From assembly GCF_000372845.1 (NCBI RefSeq), contig NZ_KB889963.1, positions 2,934,304 through 2,998,303 of the forward strand: DNA of 64,000 nucleotides, written 5' to 3'. Positions 1 to 8,811 of this stretch are shown in pieces (the stretch's first letter is position 1; each line of letters opens with the position of its first letter). This DNA comes from Methylocystis rosea SV97 (GTDB lineage Bacteria > Pseudomonadota > Alphaproteobacteria > Rhizobiales > Beijerinckiaceae). A model generated the notes under the pieces. That model made no database searches. It was not told where the DNA came from and was given only the letters and a program-made list of their open reading frames with translations. The translations under genes were made by a program, and so were the position numbers.

Positions 1-1
1 G

Positions 2-265
2 ATGAACTTCGTGATCTTTCCGATGTTCTTCGCCTCTTCCGCGCTCTATCCGCTGTGGCGCGTGAAGGAGTCGAGCCCCTGGCTCTATTACGTGTGCGAG
101 GTCAATCCGTTCACGCATGCGGTCGAACTGATCCGCTTCGCCTTCCATGAAAAAGTCGAGTGGACCTCGCTCGCGATTGTCTTCGGCTACACGAGCGCGT
201 TCCTGGTGGCGGCCATACTCGCTTATGATCCAGGGCGCGGCATGTTGATGCGCAGGGGCGGTTGA
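2..265 (+). CDS. ABC-2 type permease, C-terminal fragment (alcohol/PQQ-associated exporter type)
   Basis: This is the last 87 codons of a membrane permease whose beginning lies left of the window. The fragment holds hydrophobic segments around residues 1-12 and 55-75. It also has the ABC-2 signature region in which NPFTHAVELIRFAF precedes the last membrane helix, and it ends in LAYDPGRG. That pattern is typical of the permease of the ABC transporter found beside PQQ-dependent alcohol dehydrogenases in methylotrophs. The family assignment comes from recall of these motifs; the specific substrate is unknown. The first ATG (position 2) is probably internal rather than the true start. Confidence 0.75.
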   Translation: MNFVIFPMFFASSALYPLWRVKESSPWLYYVCEVNPFTHAVELIRFAFHEKVEWTSLAIVFGYTSAFLVAAILAYDPGRGMLMRRGG

Positions 266-299
266 ACGATGATTTAGTTTGGCGACGTCGGCGCCGCGA

Positions 300-1205
300 C
301 TATTTCTTCTCGTCCTTCTTCGTGTTCTCCGCCGCGACCTCTTCGACCACCCCAGGCGGCAGTTTGACGCCAGTGGCGAGCTGCGCGCCAAGCGCGATGG
401 CGCGGGCTTCCGTCAGTCTCAAGGCGCAATAGCCGAAATCCGGCTCGCGCGCATATGACCGGCACACTTCCTCGCGCCAGGAGGAGAAGCCCGCCTGCTC
501 CTTCACAATGAAGTTGCGGATGGCTTTTTCCTTCTTGTACTGATCGTAAAGCGCGCGGAACGTGCTTCGTAACGTCTTCTCGACGCGCGCGCGGGCGCCG
601 AGCATCTCTTCGCCCTTCTTGGGGTCGATTTCATCCGCGCTCATTCCCCAGAGACCCTCGGGATCGGCGCGGCAACCCGCGTCCTTCAGTTCACAGGCCT
701 TGCCCTCGTTGGTGACGAGAATCGCGCCGTCGAGAACGTCGAATGTGAAGGCGCAGGCTGGAAATGCGATCTGATAGCGCCGCAATCCGGTCTCGCTCTG
801 GCGGGCCGTGAGCTTCAACGGCGTTCCGGCCACTTCGACTCGGCAGGCTTCGCCGGAGCGCCGCAAATCATCGCCGACGAGCGTGAGCTTGGCGACCTGC
901 AGATCGGCTCCGGCTCGGGAGAATTCTATGGCGCTGCCCTCGCCGTCGCGTTTGATGATTTTTCCGACGATCGCGTCTTCGGCGGGCGCCTTCGGCATGA
1001 TGGCCGGCCCCGCGGCCGCTCCCATCTCACCGCCGACGCTTCTTTTCTTTGCGGGACTGGCGACCGTCCCTTCGGGAGTCGGGGCGACCGCCCCCGGGAG
1101 CACAAGCTGCGCTCTGGCCGGCGCGACGCCCACAGCAATCACCGCCACCGCGCCGAGAACGCAAGCGTGACGCGCAGTTAGAGTGCGAAACCAAGATTGA
1201 AACAT
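300..1205 (-). CDS. Exported protein of unknown function
   Basis: About 301 residues. The N-terminus has a basic start, a hydrophobic stretch (VLGAVAVIAVGVAPARA) and an AxA-type cleavage site, so the product is probably exported to the periplasm. The mature part contains four or more cysteines (CRVEV, CAFTF, CELKDAGC, CRSYAREPDFGYC), which could form disulfides. The C-terminus is lysine- and glutamate-rich. An ATG at 1205 sits 11 nt after GAGGGG on the minus strand; a GTG at 1217 is an in-frame alternative. I do not recognise the family. It lies between the exporter fragment and infC and shows no obvious link to either. Confidence 0.7.
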   Translation of the reverse strand: MFQSWFRTLTARHACVLGAVAVIAVGVAPARAQLVLPGAVAPTPEGTVASPAKKRSVGGEMGAAAGPAIMPKAPAEDAIVGKIIKRDGEGSAIEFSRAGADLQVAKLTLVGDDLRRSGEACRVEVAGTPLKLTARQSETGLRRYQIAFPACAFTFDVLDGAILVTNEGKACELKDAGCRADPEGLWGMSADEIDPKKGEEMLGARARVEKTLRSTFRALYDQYKKEKAIRNFIVKEQAGFSSWREEVCRSYAREPDFGYCALRLTEARAIALGAQLATGVKLPPGVVEEVAAENTKKDEKK

Positions 1206-1260
1206 AGCGATCGCCACCCCTCGGCCGCAGCCCGGCCCTGCCCTTGCGGCGAGACGCGCG

Positions 1261-1800
1261 CTATCGAGGCGCCAGCACCATCACCATCTGCCGTCCTTCC
1301 ATGGACGGTTCGAGTTCGACCTTGGCCAGCGTGGCGGTCTCAGCCTTCACGCGGGACAGAAGCCGATAGCCGATGTCCTGATGCGCGATTTCGCGGCCGC
1401 GAAAGCGAAGGGTGACCTTAACCTTGTCGCCTTCTTCGAAGAAGCGGCGCACCGCCTTCATTTTCACGCCGTAATCATGGTCGTCGATGCCGGGCCGAAG
1501 CTTAATCTCCTTAACCTCGACGACTTTCTGTTTTTTGCGCGCCTCGGCGGCCTTCTTTTGCTCGGCAAAGCGAAAACGCCCGTAATCAAGAATTTTGCAG
1601 ACGGGGGGCGTGGAATTGGGCGCGATCTCGACGAGATCGAGTCCCGCCGCTTCGGCGATGCCCAGCGCGTCCGGCAATTGGATGACGCCGTGATTTTTCC
1701 CCTCGGAATCGATTAGCTGCACTTCTCGCGCGCGAATTTCCCGATTGATGCGCGGCCCTTCCTTCTGGGGGGCTGCGATGCTCTTCATTGGACGGCGAAT
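1261..1800 (-). CDS. infC: Translation initiation factor IF-3
   Basis: IF-3 binds the 30S subunit, keeps it apart from 50S and proofreads start-codon choice. The sequence shows the N-terminal domain ([16 protein letters not shown], then [16 protein letters not shown]), a lysine-rich linker around residues 75-95 ([14 protein letters not shown]) and the C-terminal domain ([15 protein letters not shown], ending [12 protein letters not shown]). Length, about 179 residues, is normal. I place the start at the ATT of 1800-1798. It is preceded by AAGGAG with a 7-nt gap and gives MRRPMKS, an N-terminus like that of relatives. An in-frame TGA lies two codons upstream. The ATG at 1788 is the only conventional start and has no Shine-Dalgarno at the proper distance. 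Confidence 0.95.
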   Translation of the reverse strand: MRRPMKSIAAPQKEGPRINREIRAREVQLIDSEGKNHGVIQLPDALGIAEAAGLDLVEIAPNSTPPVCKILDYGRFRFAEQKKAAEARKKQKVVEVKEIKLRPGIDDHDYGVKMKAVRRFFEEGDKVKVTLRFRGREIAHQDIGYRLLSRVKAETATLAKVELEPSMEGRQMVMVLAPR

Positions 1801-1813
1801 GGATCAACTCCTT
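1798..1813 (-). promoter_or_regulatory. infC Shine-Dalgarno and ATT start codon
   Basis: On the minus strand AAGGAG (1813-1808) is followed by seven bases and an ATT codon (1800-1798) in the infC frame. In Escherichia coli infC starts at AUU, and IF-3 represses its own synthesis by rejecting that codon. The same arrangement here suggests conserved autogenous control. The spacing and codon are directly visible; the regulation is inferred. Confidence 0.75.
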
Positions 1814-1968
1814 CTCTTGGTCAAAAGCCGGCCGCTGAGCCAAAGGCGCAAAACAGCGACCGCCGGACGCAGGGTCCGGGACCATTAAACAGATTCCCAC
1901 GCCAGCGCGCCAAGTCAACCGTTACCGGCCCCGACGCGCTGCTTTTTGCGACAGGAAGGTCGAATATT

Positions 1969-2847
1969 TTAAACAAAGCCCAAAATCAGCTCGTTAACTT
2001 TTTCCGGCGCGTCTTCGGGCGTCCAATGCGACACGCCTGGCAGCCGTTCGATCCGGAGATCGCGAACATAGCATTCCGTGCCTTCAAGACAGGACTCGCC
2101 AAGCGCCACATCCTGCATCCCCCAGATCACAAGCGTCGGCGCATCTATCGGCGCATCGAGGTCTTCCGCCGCCAGAATGTCACGTCCGGCGGCGCGATAC
2201 CAATTGAGCATCGCGCTGGCGGCGCCCGGCGCCGCGACATTGGCGCGGTAGATGTCCATCGCCTCTTTTGAGAAGACGCCGTCCCGGCCTGCGGCGCGTT
2301 GCATCAGCCACGCGGCGCCGGCGCCGCGCCGCGCGGACAGCAGTCGTTCAGGCAGCCAGGGCAGCTGAAAGAAGGCCGCATAGGCGGACTTCAGCTTCTG
2401 TCTCCATTCCTGTTCGAGCGCGCGCCGGAAGCACAGGGGGTGCGGAATATTCAGAGCGACGAGAGCGTCGATCGGCCGCAGCTTGCGAATGGCGACGACC
2501 CAGGCGACGAAACCGCCCCAGTCGTGGCCGACAAGCGAGACCGAGGCGGGATTGGCGGCGTCGATCAATCCGGCGACGTCGGCTGTCAGCGCCTCGAGGG
2601 AATAGGCGTCTTTCTCCACGGGGCGCGTCGTGGCGCCATAGCCGCGCTGATTGACCGCCCAAACGCGATATCCTGCGGCCGCGAGCGGGCCGATGAGATG
2701 ACGCCACATGACGGCGTGCTGGGGAAAGCCGTGCAAGAGCAGCGCGAGCCGATCGCCCGAGCCGGCCTCGAAAACCTCGAACTCAATTCCGTTCGCCGGA
2801 ACGACGATGCGGCGCGCCCCGAGTAGAGTCGCCGCCGCGGACGTCAC
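1969..2847 (-). CDS. Alpha/beta hydrolase, epoxide-hydrolase-like
   Basis: About 292 residues with the alpha/beta-hydrolase core. It has the oxyanion-hole motif HGFPQ, then the nucleophile elbow GHDWGG in which Asp is the nucleophile, as in epoxide hydrolases and haloalkane dehalogenases. A late acid lies near VIWGMQD and the catalytic His in GVSHW. I start it at the GTG of 2847, which overlaps the stop of the upstream zinc-ribbon gene as GTGA. The longer frame to 2991 reads arginine-rich noise through that gene. Substrate cannot be told from sequence. The 4-bp overlap suggests it is cotranslated with the FmdB-type gene. Confidence 0.85.
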   Translation of the reverse strand: MTSAAATLLGARRIVVPANGIEFEVFEAGSGDRLALLLHGFPQHAVMWRHLIGPLAAAGYRVWAVNQRGYGATTRPVEKDAYSLEALTADVAGLIDAANPASVSLVGHDWGGFVAWVVAIRKLRPIDALVALNIPHPLCFRRALEQEWRQKLKSAYAAFFQLPWLPERLLSARRGAGAAWLMQRAAGRDGVFSKEAMDIYRANVAAPGAASAMLNWYRAAGRDILAAEDLDAPIDAPTLVIWGMQDVALGESCLEGTECYVRDLRIERLPGVSHWTPEDAPEKVNELILGFV

Positions 2848-3068
2848 ATCTGGCCCGCCAACGCCGGGCAGCTCGGACAGGGCGCGCCGCCCGCCATCGC
2901 GGCGCAGCTCTCCCCGGACTCTCCGCCCGCGGCGGGTCGCGCGATGAGCGACAACTGGCGCTCGACATGGGCGCCGCCGCACGCGGGGCACTCGGGGGTC
3001 TCGTCGAAACGCGACAGAGTCTCGAACTGATGCGCGCAGTCACTGCAGCGATAGGCGAAAAGCGGCAT
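2844..3068 (-). CDS. FmdB-type zinc-ribbon regulatory protein
   Basis: A 74-residue protein beginning MPLFAYRCSDCAHQFE, the hallmark of the FmdB/CxxC_CxxC_SSSS zinc-ribbon family. The ribbon is formed by CSDC near residue 8 and CPAC near residue 29. A second cysteine group (SCAAM, CPSCPAL) sits near the C-terminus. Members are small, putatively regulatory proteins of unclear target. The start at 3068 is chosen because the family begins exactly there. It overlaps the downstream hydrolase by 4 bp, so the two probably form an operon. Confidence 0.88.
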   Translation of the reverse strand: MPLFAYRCSDCAHQFETLSRFDETPECPACGGAHVERQLSLIARPAAGGESGESCAAMAGGAPCPSCPALAGQM

Positions 3069-3106
3069 TTGTCCCTCGGATCCGCCGAATTGACGATCCG
3101 CCGATT

Positions 3107-3667
3107 TTACCGGCCGGCGCGCCTCGCGCAAGGCGGCGATTCGACATAGGCGAGCATCCAGCGCGCCCGCCGCGCAACGGCGGGATCGCCGCGCGCAGCT
3201 CGAATCCGCAGCTCCTCTTGCAAGCCTGGGTGGTTAACCTTTGCAGCCAGTCGGCAATAGCGCCGAAATTCCTGCGACGCGCGCCGGTCGACGATCGCGA
3301 GAGCAACCGCGCGCAGGCGCTTCGCCTGATGCTCGGTCAGCGGCATGCGGTTGATGAAACGTATGAGATCGGCCTTGGCGTAGCCCGAGCCGAAAAACAT
3401 CGGATCGGCTTCAAGAAAGCGAATCACGCCCTCGAGTCCACGCGCGTCGCCTGTTTTCAGTCGTTCGAGATCCTCTCTGAAATCACCCGGATAGGCGAGG
3501 CGCAGTGCGTCACGAAAGCGGGCGATCGCCGCCTTCCAGGCGATCGTCGCAGGATCTTTCTCGTCATTGCGATTCTTGAGTCGCGCGAATGTGCGGCCGA
3601 TTTCCTGATGCGCCGCGCGCGCCGCCGCCGCCCGCTACTCGTAATTGAAGCTCCATTTCTTCCCCAT
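3107..3667 (-). pseudogene. Small gene interrupted by an in-frame TAG at codon 11
   Basis: Reading the minus strand from an ATG at 3667 gives MGKKWSFNYE, then TAG (3637-3635). After the stop the same frame stays open for about 175 codons to 3107. The part after the stop looks like a genuine helical protein (for example KDPATIAWKAAIARFRDAL and VIRFLEADPMFFGSGY), but it has no ATG, TTG or GTG until a GTG at 3427. The frame from 3427 alone codes 106 residues. The simplest reading is one gene of about 185 codons with a nonsense mutation. Alternatives are an unusual start (CTG near 3507 or 3460), the short GTG form, or a base error. The family is not recognised. Confidence 0.5.
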
Positions 3668-3789
3668 ACTTCTGCGAATGCCCGACCCATGAGGCGAAAT
3701 ATGCGTTTTGACGCACATGGAGGAGATGGCCCGCGCGTTCGCGCTGGCGCGCTAGATTCCGTGCAACGATTCGGATTGGAGAAAATCGG

Positions 3790-5529
3790 ATGACCTACCG
3801 CGCGCCGCTCGACGACATTGTTTTTGCGCTTCGCCTCGCGGCCGGCGAAGGCGCCATCGAGGCCGACGGCGTCTACCGCGACCTCGCCGACGGCGTCGCC
3901 GAACAGACGCTGGCCGAGGCGGCCAAATTCGCCGAACAGGTTCTGCTGCCGCTCGATCAGATCGGCGATCGGGTGGGCGCGACCTACGCCAATGGCGCCG
4001 TCACGACGCCTCCCGGCTGGCGAGAGGCCTACGCGCAATGGAAAGAAGGCGGCTGGAACACCATCGCTGCCGGCGAGGACTATGGCGGACTGGACCTCCC
4101 TGCCCTGCTCAACGCCGGCTGCACGGAGATCTGGAACGCCGCCAACATGGCGTTCGCCGTTTGCCCGCTGCTTGGCCATGGCGCGATCGAGGCGATGGAG
4201 GCGCATGCGAGCGACGCGCTGAAGGACGTCTATCTGCGCAAGATCGTCAGTGGCGAATGGACAGCGACGATGAATCTGACCGAGCCCGGCGCCGGCTCCG
4301 ATCTCGGATTGATGCGCACCCGCGCCGAACGCGCGCCTGACGGCTCCTATCGTCTCTTCGGCCAGAAGATTTTCATCACCTATGGCGAACACGATCTTGC
4401 GCCGAACATCGTGCATCTCGTCCTGGCGCGCCTTCCCGACGCTCCCCCCGGCACGCGCGGCATTTCGCTGTTCCTGGCGCCGAAATTCCTGCCCGACGAA
4501 ACGGGCGCCTTCACGCGGCGCAATGATGTGCGCTGCGCCGGCATCGAACACAAGCTCGGAATCCATGGCTCGCCGACCTGCACCATGATCTATGGCGATG
4601 AGGACGGCGCCGTCGCCTATCTCCTTGGCGAGGAGAACAAGGGCCTCGCCTGCATGTTCACCATGATGAACAACGCCCGCCTCTCCGTAGGGCTGCAAGG
4701 CGTGGCGCTGGCCGACCGCGCAACGCAAATGGCGCTCGGATACGCGCGCGAGCGCAAGCAGGGGCGCACGCCGGGTGCCAAGGAGACCAGCGCGATCATC
4801 GAGCATCCGGACGTCGCGCGCATGTTGCTGACCATGGCGAGTTCAACCGCGGCGGCGCGGGCGATCTGCTACGAGACGGCCGCCGCGATCGATCGCGCGC
4901 ATCGCGAAGGCGATCCGGCGCGCGCGGCGGCGGCGCATGAGCGCGCCTCTCTCCTGACGCCCGTCGCCAAGGCGTTTTCGACCGATATCGCCAATGAAAC
5001 GACCTCGCTCGCCATTCAGGTCTTCGGTGGCATGGGCTACATCGAGGAGACCGGGGTTGCGCAGCTCATGCGCGACGCGCGTATCTGCGCCATTTACGAA
5101 GGCACGAACGGCATTCAGTCGATTGATCTCGTGACGCGCAAGATCCGCGGCGGCGACGGCGTGGCGCTCGCGAGCGAGATCGACGACATGCGCGCCATCG
5201 CCGGCGAAGCCGATGTCGCGCGCGAGGCGTTGCACGAGACCGTCGAGGCGCTGGCGCAGGCGAGCGCGTTTCTGACGAAAGCCGAACTTGCCGGCGCGCT
5301 CGCTGGCGCCACGCCCTATCTGCGCCTCTTCGCGCTGGCGCGCGGCGCGACGCTGCTCGTCAAAGGCGCGAAGCGCGCCCAGCGCGAAGCCGATGCGAAT
5401 GCGGCGCGCTACGCCGCGCTCGCCCGTTTCTTTGCCGAAAATATCGCGATCGCCGCGCCCGGATTGGCGAAGACCGTGATCGACGGCGGCGCTTCGGTGA
5501 ACGAGTCGCATGCGGCGCTTGGGGAGTGA
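3790..5529 (+). CDS. Acyl-CoA dehydrogenase (DmdC-like, with C-terminal extension)
   Basis: 579 residues, longer than a classical acyl-CoA dehydrogenase (about 380), with the extra C-terminal domain of the family that includes 3-methylmercaptopropionyl-CoA dehydrogenase. Visible motifs are TMNLTEPGAGSDLG (FAD/substrate loop, near residue 160), the NNARLSVGLQG helix, and YEGTNGIQSIDL, which holds the usual catalytic glutamate. It oxidises an acyl-CoA to enoyl-CoA and passes electrons to ETF. An ETF-quinone oxidoreductase, the next carrier, is encoded at 53 kb. The exact acyl substrate is not deducible. It is divergent from the interrupted gene at 3107-3667. Confidence 0.9.
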   Translation: MTYRAPLDDIVFALRLAAGEGAIEADGVYRDLADGVAEQTLAEAAKFAEQVLLPLDQIGDRVGATYANGAVTTPPGWREAYAQWKEGGWNTIAAGEDYGGLDLPALLNAGCTEIWNAANMAFAVCPLLGHGAIEAMEAHASDALKDVYLRKIVSGEWTATMNLTEPGAGSDLGLMRTRAERAPDGSYRLFGQKIFITYGEHDLAPNIVHLVLARLPDAPPGTRGISLFLAPKFLPDETGAFTRRNDVRCAGIEHKLGIHGSPTCTMIYGDEDGAVAYLLGEENKGLACMFTMMNNARLSVGLQGVALADRATQMALGYARERKQGRTPGAKETSAIIEHPDVARMLLTMASSTAAARAICYETAAAIDRAHREGDPARAAAAHERASLLTPVAKAFSTDIANETTSLAIQVFGGMGYIEETGVAQLMRDARICAIYEGTNGIQSIDLVTRKIRGGDGVALASEIDDMRAIAGEADVAREALHETVEALAQASAFLTKAELAGALAGATPYLRLFALARGATLLVKGAKRAQREADANAARYAALARFFAENIAIAAPGLAKTVIDGGASVNESHAALGE

Positions 5530-5553
5530 GGGAATTCGGAAGGCAGTCCAACG

Positions 5554-5662
5554 ACGTCATGGCCGGCCTTGTGCCGGCCATCCACGCCAGGAGATCGCGG
5601 AGCGATCGTCACAGGACCGTGACGGCGACGCGTGGATGGCCGCGACAAGCGCGGCCATGACG
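5554..5662. repeat. Inverted repeat element (REP-like) between acyl-CoA dehydrogenase and glpD
   Basis: The left arm (about 5554-5588) reads GTCATGGCCGGCCTTGTGCC followed by GGCCATCCACG. The right arm (about 5629-5662) is its imperfect reverse complement, CGTGGATGGCC then GCGGCCATGACG. Each arm also contains a smaller GGCCG palindrome. Such GTCATGGCCGG...CCATCCACG elements are, from memory, dispersed in several alphaproteobacterial genomes. It lies between two convergent genes and could serve as a bidirectional terminator. Only this copy is seen in the window. Confidence 0.6.
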
Positions 5663-5673
5663 CGCGGGAATTG

Positions 5674-7140
5674 TCAGGCGCCGATGAACTCCCGCAGCGC
5701 CCGCTGCTGCGCGTCGCTCATATGGAGGCCGAGCTTTGAGCGGCGCCAGAGAATGTCGTCGGCGGTCCGCGCCCATTCTTTTTCGCGCAGATAGGCGATC
5801 TCCGCCTCGGTGAGGCCGCAGCCGAAATCACGGCCAAGATCGCTCAACTCCCGCGCATCCTTCAATATCTCGAAGACTCGCGTTCCATAGGCGCGCGCAA
5901 GGCGCAGCGCCAACGCATCACCTAAAAAGGGCTTGTCGCGTTTGAGATCGGCAAGAAAGCCGTCGAAGCCTTGCGGCAAGTCACCGCCTGGAAAGATCGC
6001 GTCGGCCGTCCAGGCCTCGCCATGCGCGGGAAGAAAGCGCGAAAGTTCACTCAGCGCATGTTCGGCGAGCCGGCGCGCCGTGGTGATCTTGCCGCCGAAG
6101 ATCGACAGCGACGGCGCCGCGTCTTCTGACGCATCGAGATCGAAGGCATAGTCGCGCGTCACGACCGAAGCTTTCAGCGCCCCGTCGTCGTAGAGCGGCC
6201 GAAGCCCGGCGTAGCTCGACGCGATGTCGTCGCGCGTCGCTGGAACGCGCAAGAAATGGTTGAGCGAATTGAGGAGATAGTCCGTCTCTGCGTCGCTGAT
6301 CGCCACGGCGCCGGGCGGGCCGTCATAGGAGACGTCCGTCGTGCCGACAAGCGTGAAGTCGCGCTCATAGGGGATCGCAAAGACGATGCGGCCGTCGGGG
6401 TTTTGCAGGATATAGGCCTGCGGACCTTCGAAAAGCTTGCGCAGAACCAGATGCGAGCCCTTCACGAGCCGCACATGTTTGCGCGAATGGATGCGCAGCG
6501 CGTCTTCGATCACCTGCGACACCCAGGGGCCGGCGGCGTTGACCAGCGCGCGCGTTTGAATCGTCTCGCCGTCCGCGAGCGTCGCCCGCCAGCCGTCGCC
6601 GCGCCGTTCGGCGTGAACGAGCCTTGACCCGACGTTGATCGTCGCGCCGCGTTCCGTCGCGTCGCGCGCGTTCAACACGACGAGGCGCGAATCGTCCACC
6701 CAGCAATCGGCGTACGTGAAGCCGACGCGGTAAGCGTCGCGTAACGGCGCGCCAAGCGCATCCTGCGAAAGCGTCACCATGTGGGAGGCTTCGAGCTGCT
6801 TGCGGCGCGCAAGGTGATCGTAAATGAAAAGTCCGAGACGCAGCAGCCAGACGGGCCGCAGCCCCTTCTCATAGGGCAAAACGAATTTTAACGGCCAGAT
6901 GATGTGCGGCGCGGCGGCGAGCAACAGTTCGCGTTCAGCGAGCGCTTCATGCACGAGGCGAAATTCATAGAGCTCGAGATAGCGCAGACCGCCATGGATG
7001 AGCTTCGTCGAGGCGGACGACGTGCCTTGCGCGAGATCGCCCTGCTCGACGAGCCTGACGGCGAGGCCGCGGCCGGCGGCGTCGCGAGCGATGGCGCAGC
7101 CGTTGATCCCGCCGCCGACAATAAGAAGATCGTAGATCAT
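5674..7140 (-). CDS. glpD: Aerobic glycerol-3-phosphate dehydrogenase
   Basis: Flavoenzyme of the inner membrane face that oxidises sn-glycerol-3-phosphate to dihydroxyacetone phosphate and feeds electrons to quinone. The N-terminus has the FAD dinucleotide fold (DLLIVGGGINGCAIARDAAG), followed by GTSSASTKLIHGGLRYLE and later TTDVSYDGPPGA and FGGKITTARRLAEHAL, all typical of GlpD. Length (488) is normal. The ATG at 7140 has GAGG six bases upstream; a TTG at 7152 is in frame but less likely. No glycerol kinase or facilitator gene is adjacent, so it probably serves phospholipid or glycerol-phosphate turnover. Confidence 0.93.
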   Translation of the reverse strand: MIYDLLIVGGGINGCAIARDAAGRGLAVRLVEQGDLAQGTSSASTKLIHGGLRYLELYEFRLVHEALAERELLLAAAPHIIWPLKFVLPYEKGLRPVWLLRLGLFIYDHLARRKQLEASHMVTLSQDALGAPLRDAYRVGFTYADCWVDDSRLVVLNARDATERGATINVGSRLVHAERRGDGWRATLADGETIQTRALVNAAGPWVSQVIEDALRIHSRKHVRLVKGSHLVLRKLFEGPQAYILQNPDGRIVFAIPYERDFTLVGTTDVSYDGPPGAVAISDAETDYLLNSLNHFLRVPATRDDIASSYAGLRPLYDDGALKASVVTRDYAFDLDASEDAAPSLSIFGGKITTARRLAEHALSELSRFLPAHGEAWTADAIFPGGDLPQGFDGFLADLKRDKPFLGDALALRLARAYGTRVFEILKDARELSDLGRDFGCGLTEAEIAYLREKEWARTADDILWRRSKLGLHMSDAQQRALREFIGA

Positions 7141-7176
7141 GGCCGTCCTCAATTCGGAACGGCCATGACTATAGCG

Positions 7177-8526
7177 TTAAACCTGCGGGCGGTTCGCCTG
7201 CTTATGACGCGCGCCGCCATTTGCGGGGCGCTTCTGTCCATTGAAAGAGGCGCCCGGTCGCTTCGCGGCGGGACGCTGTCCCTCGCGACGCGGATGCTGC
7301 GCGCCGTTTCGATGCGGCGCCGGCGAATTCGGCCTCTTGGGCACCGGGCATGCGGAGTCGCCGTCATCCTGGCGGGCGCCTTCGGCGCGCCGGTCCGTGA
7401 ATTCAAGCGTCTGACGCGTCAGCTTTTCGATCGCGCGCAGCAACGGCCGCTCGCCATTGTCGCACAGCGAAATCGCCTGGCCGGTCGCGCCGGCGCGCGC
7501 AGTACGGCCGATGCGATGCACATAGGCTTCTGCAACTTCCGGCAATTCGAAATTGACGACATGCGTCACGCCGTCGACGTCGATGCCGCGCGCGGCGATA
7601 TCGGTCGCGACAAGCACCCGCGTGCGGCCCTTGCGAAAACCGTCGAGGGCGCGCAGCCGCTGGCTCTGGCTCTTGTTTCCGTGGATCGCGTCGGCGCCAA
7701 CGCCAGCGCTCTCCAGATGCTGCGCGACGCGATCGGCGCCGCGCTTGGTGCGCGTAAACACGATCGCGCGCGAAATCTCGCGATCGTTCAACAGTTCCAC
7801 CAGCAGGTCGCGCTTGGCGCCGCCCGAGACCAGATAGACATGTTGCGCGACACGCTCGGCGGTGGTCGCCGCCGGCGTCACCGAGACTTTCGTCGGATCG
7901 CGCAGCATGTCGTCCGCGAGCGCGGAGATCTCGCGCGGCATCGTCGCCGAGAACAGCAGCGTCTGGCGTTGCTTCGGCAATTTCGCGACGATCTGGCGGA
8001 TCGGAACGATAAATCCGAGATCGAGCATATGGTCGGCTTCGTCGAGAACGAGCACTTCGGTCGTCCCGAGCTTCAAACGGCCGCTGCCGAGATGGTCGAG
8101 CAGACGCCCGGGCGTCGCCACCAGAACGTCGAGGCCGCGCGCCAGCATTTCATTTTGCGGACGATGCGACACGCCGCCGACGATGACGCCGACGCTTGGA
8201 CGAAAGAAATGGCCGTAAGAACGGAAACTGTCGGCGATCTGCGCCGCGAGTTCGCGTGTCGGCGCGAGAATCAGCGCGCGCGCCGTGTTGGGCGCCGGGC
8301 GCCGCTTGTCGGCCAGCAGCCGGTGCAGGATCGGCAGAGCGAAAGCCGCCGTCTTGCCGGTGCCGGTCTGGGCCACGCCGAGAAGGTCGCGACCTTGCAG
8401 AAGCGCAGGAATCGCCTGCGACTGGACCGGGGTGGGCGTGGTGTAGCCTTCGCGCTCAAGCGCGCGGAGCAGGATCTCGTTCAAGCCGAGATCGGAGAAT
8501 GTCATCACTTCAGTTGTTGCTTTCAT
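7177..8526 (-). CDS. rhlE: DEAD-box RNA helicase, RhlE type
   Basis: 449 residues with the complete DEAD-box set in order: Q motif (TPVQSQAI), Walker [15 protein letters not shown], the DEAD motif (DEADHMLD), [12 protein letters not shown] and [10 protein letters not shown]. The tail from about residue 380 is basic and low-complexity ([14 protein letters not shown] and similar), as in RhlE proteins, and probably binds RNA. It unwinds short RNA duplexes in ribosome assembly or RNA decay. The 285-bp gap upstream (8527-8811) is shared with divergent mgtC. I see no convincing RNA element in it beyond a small GGCCC/GGGCC hairpin near 8590. Confidence 0.92.
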   Translation of the reverse strand: MKATTEVMTFSDLGLNEILLRALEREGYTTPTPVQSQAIPALLQGRDLLGVAQTGTGKTAAFALPILHRLLADKRRPAPNTARALILAPTRELAAQIADSFRSYGHFFRPSVGVIVGGVSHRPQNEMLARGLDVLVATPGRLLDHLGSGRLKLGTTEVLVLDEADHMLDLGFIVPIRQIVAKLPKQRQTLLFSATMPREISALADDMLRDPTKVSVTPAATTAERVAQHVYLVSGGAKRDLLVELLNDREISRAIVFTRTKRGADRVAQHLESAGVGADAIHGNKSQSQRLRALDGFRKGRTRVLVATDIAARGIDVDGVTHVVNFELPEVAEAYVHRIGRTARAGATGQAISLCDNGERPLLRAIEKLTRQTLEFTDRRAEGARQDDGDSACPVPKRPNSPAPHRNGAQHPRREGQRPAAKRPGASFNGQKRPANGGARHKQANRPQV

Positions 8527-8811
8527 TTGTCGATTCGAGCCACGAGGACCGGCGAGGAGAGCGCCAGCTCAGGACCAAAAAAGAGTCGGCCCCGCGTAAC
8601 GGGCCTCGGCGTGGGAAAAGGGGGCGCTCGACAGCTCGTCGACGTAAACGTCAACCTACGCGGCTGGAGCGCCTCATGCTGCGACGCAGCGCAGTCTTCA
8701 TACAGGAGCGTCGCCTCAGGGTCAACATTCCGCGAGACCGCGGCATCGGCAGCGACAAGCTTTGTCCGGCCTTCTATAAGCCGAGCAGCGGAACGCCGGT
8801 GGATCTAGCCC

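Noticed and set aside
3457-4806. Long open minus-strand frame opposite the acyl-CoA dehydrogenase gene
   Set aside because: It mirrors a clear coding gene in GC-rich DNA, is arginine-rich and has no recognisable motif.
6904-8808. 634-codon plus-strand frame opposite glpD and the helicase
   Set aside because: Antisense to two genes with complete family motifs; the high GC content alone keeps such frames open.
8527-8811. Regulatory RNA between the helicase and mgtC
   Set aside because: Only small GC-rich hairpins typical of this genome; no riboswitch-like conserved motif seen.
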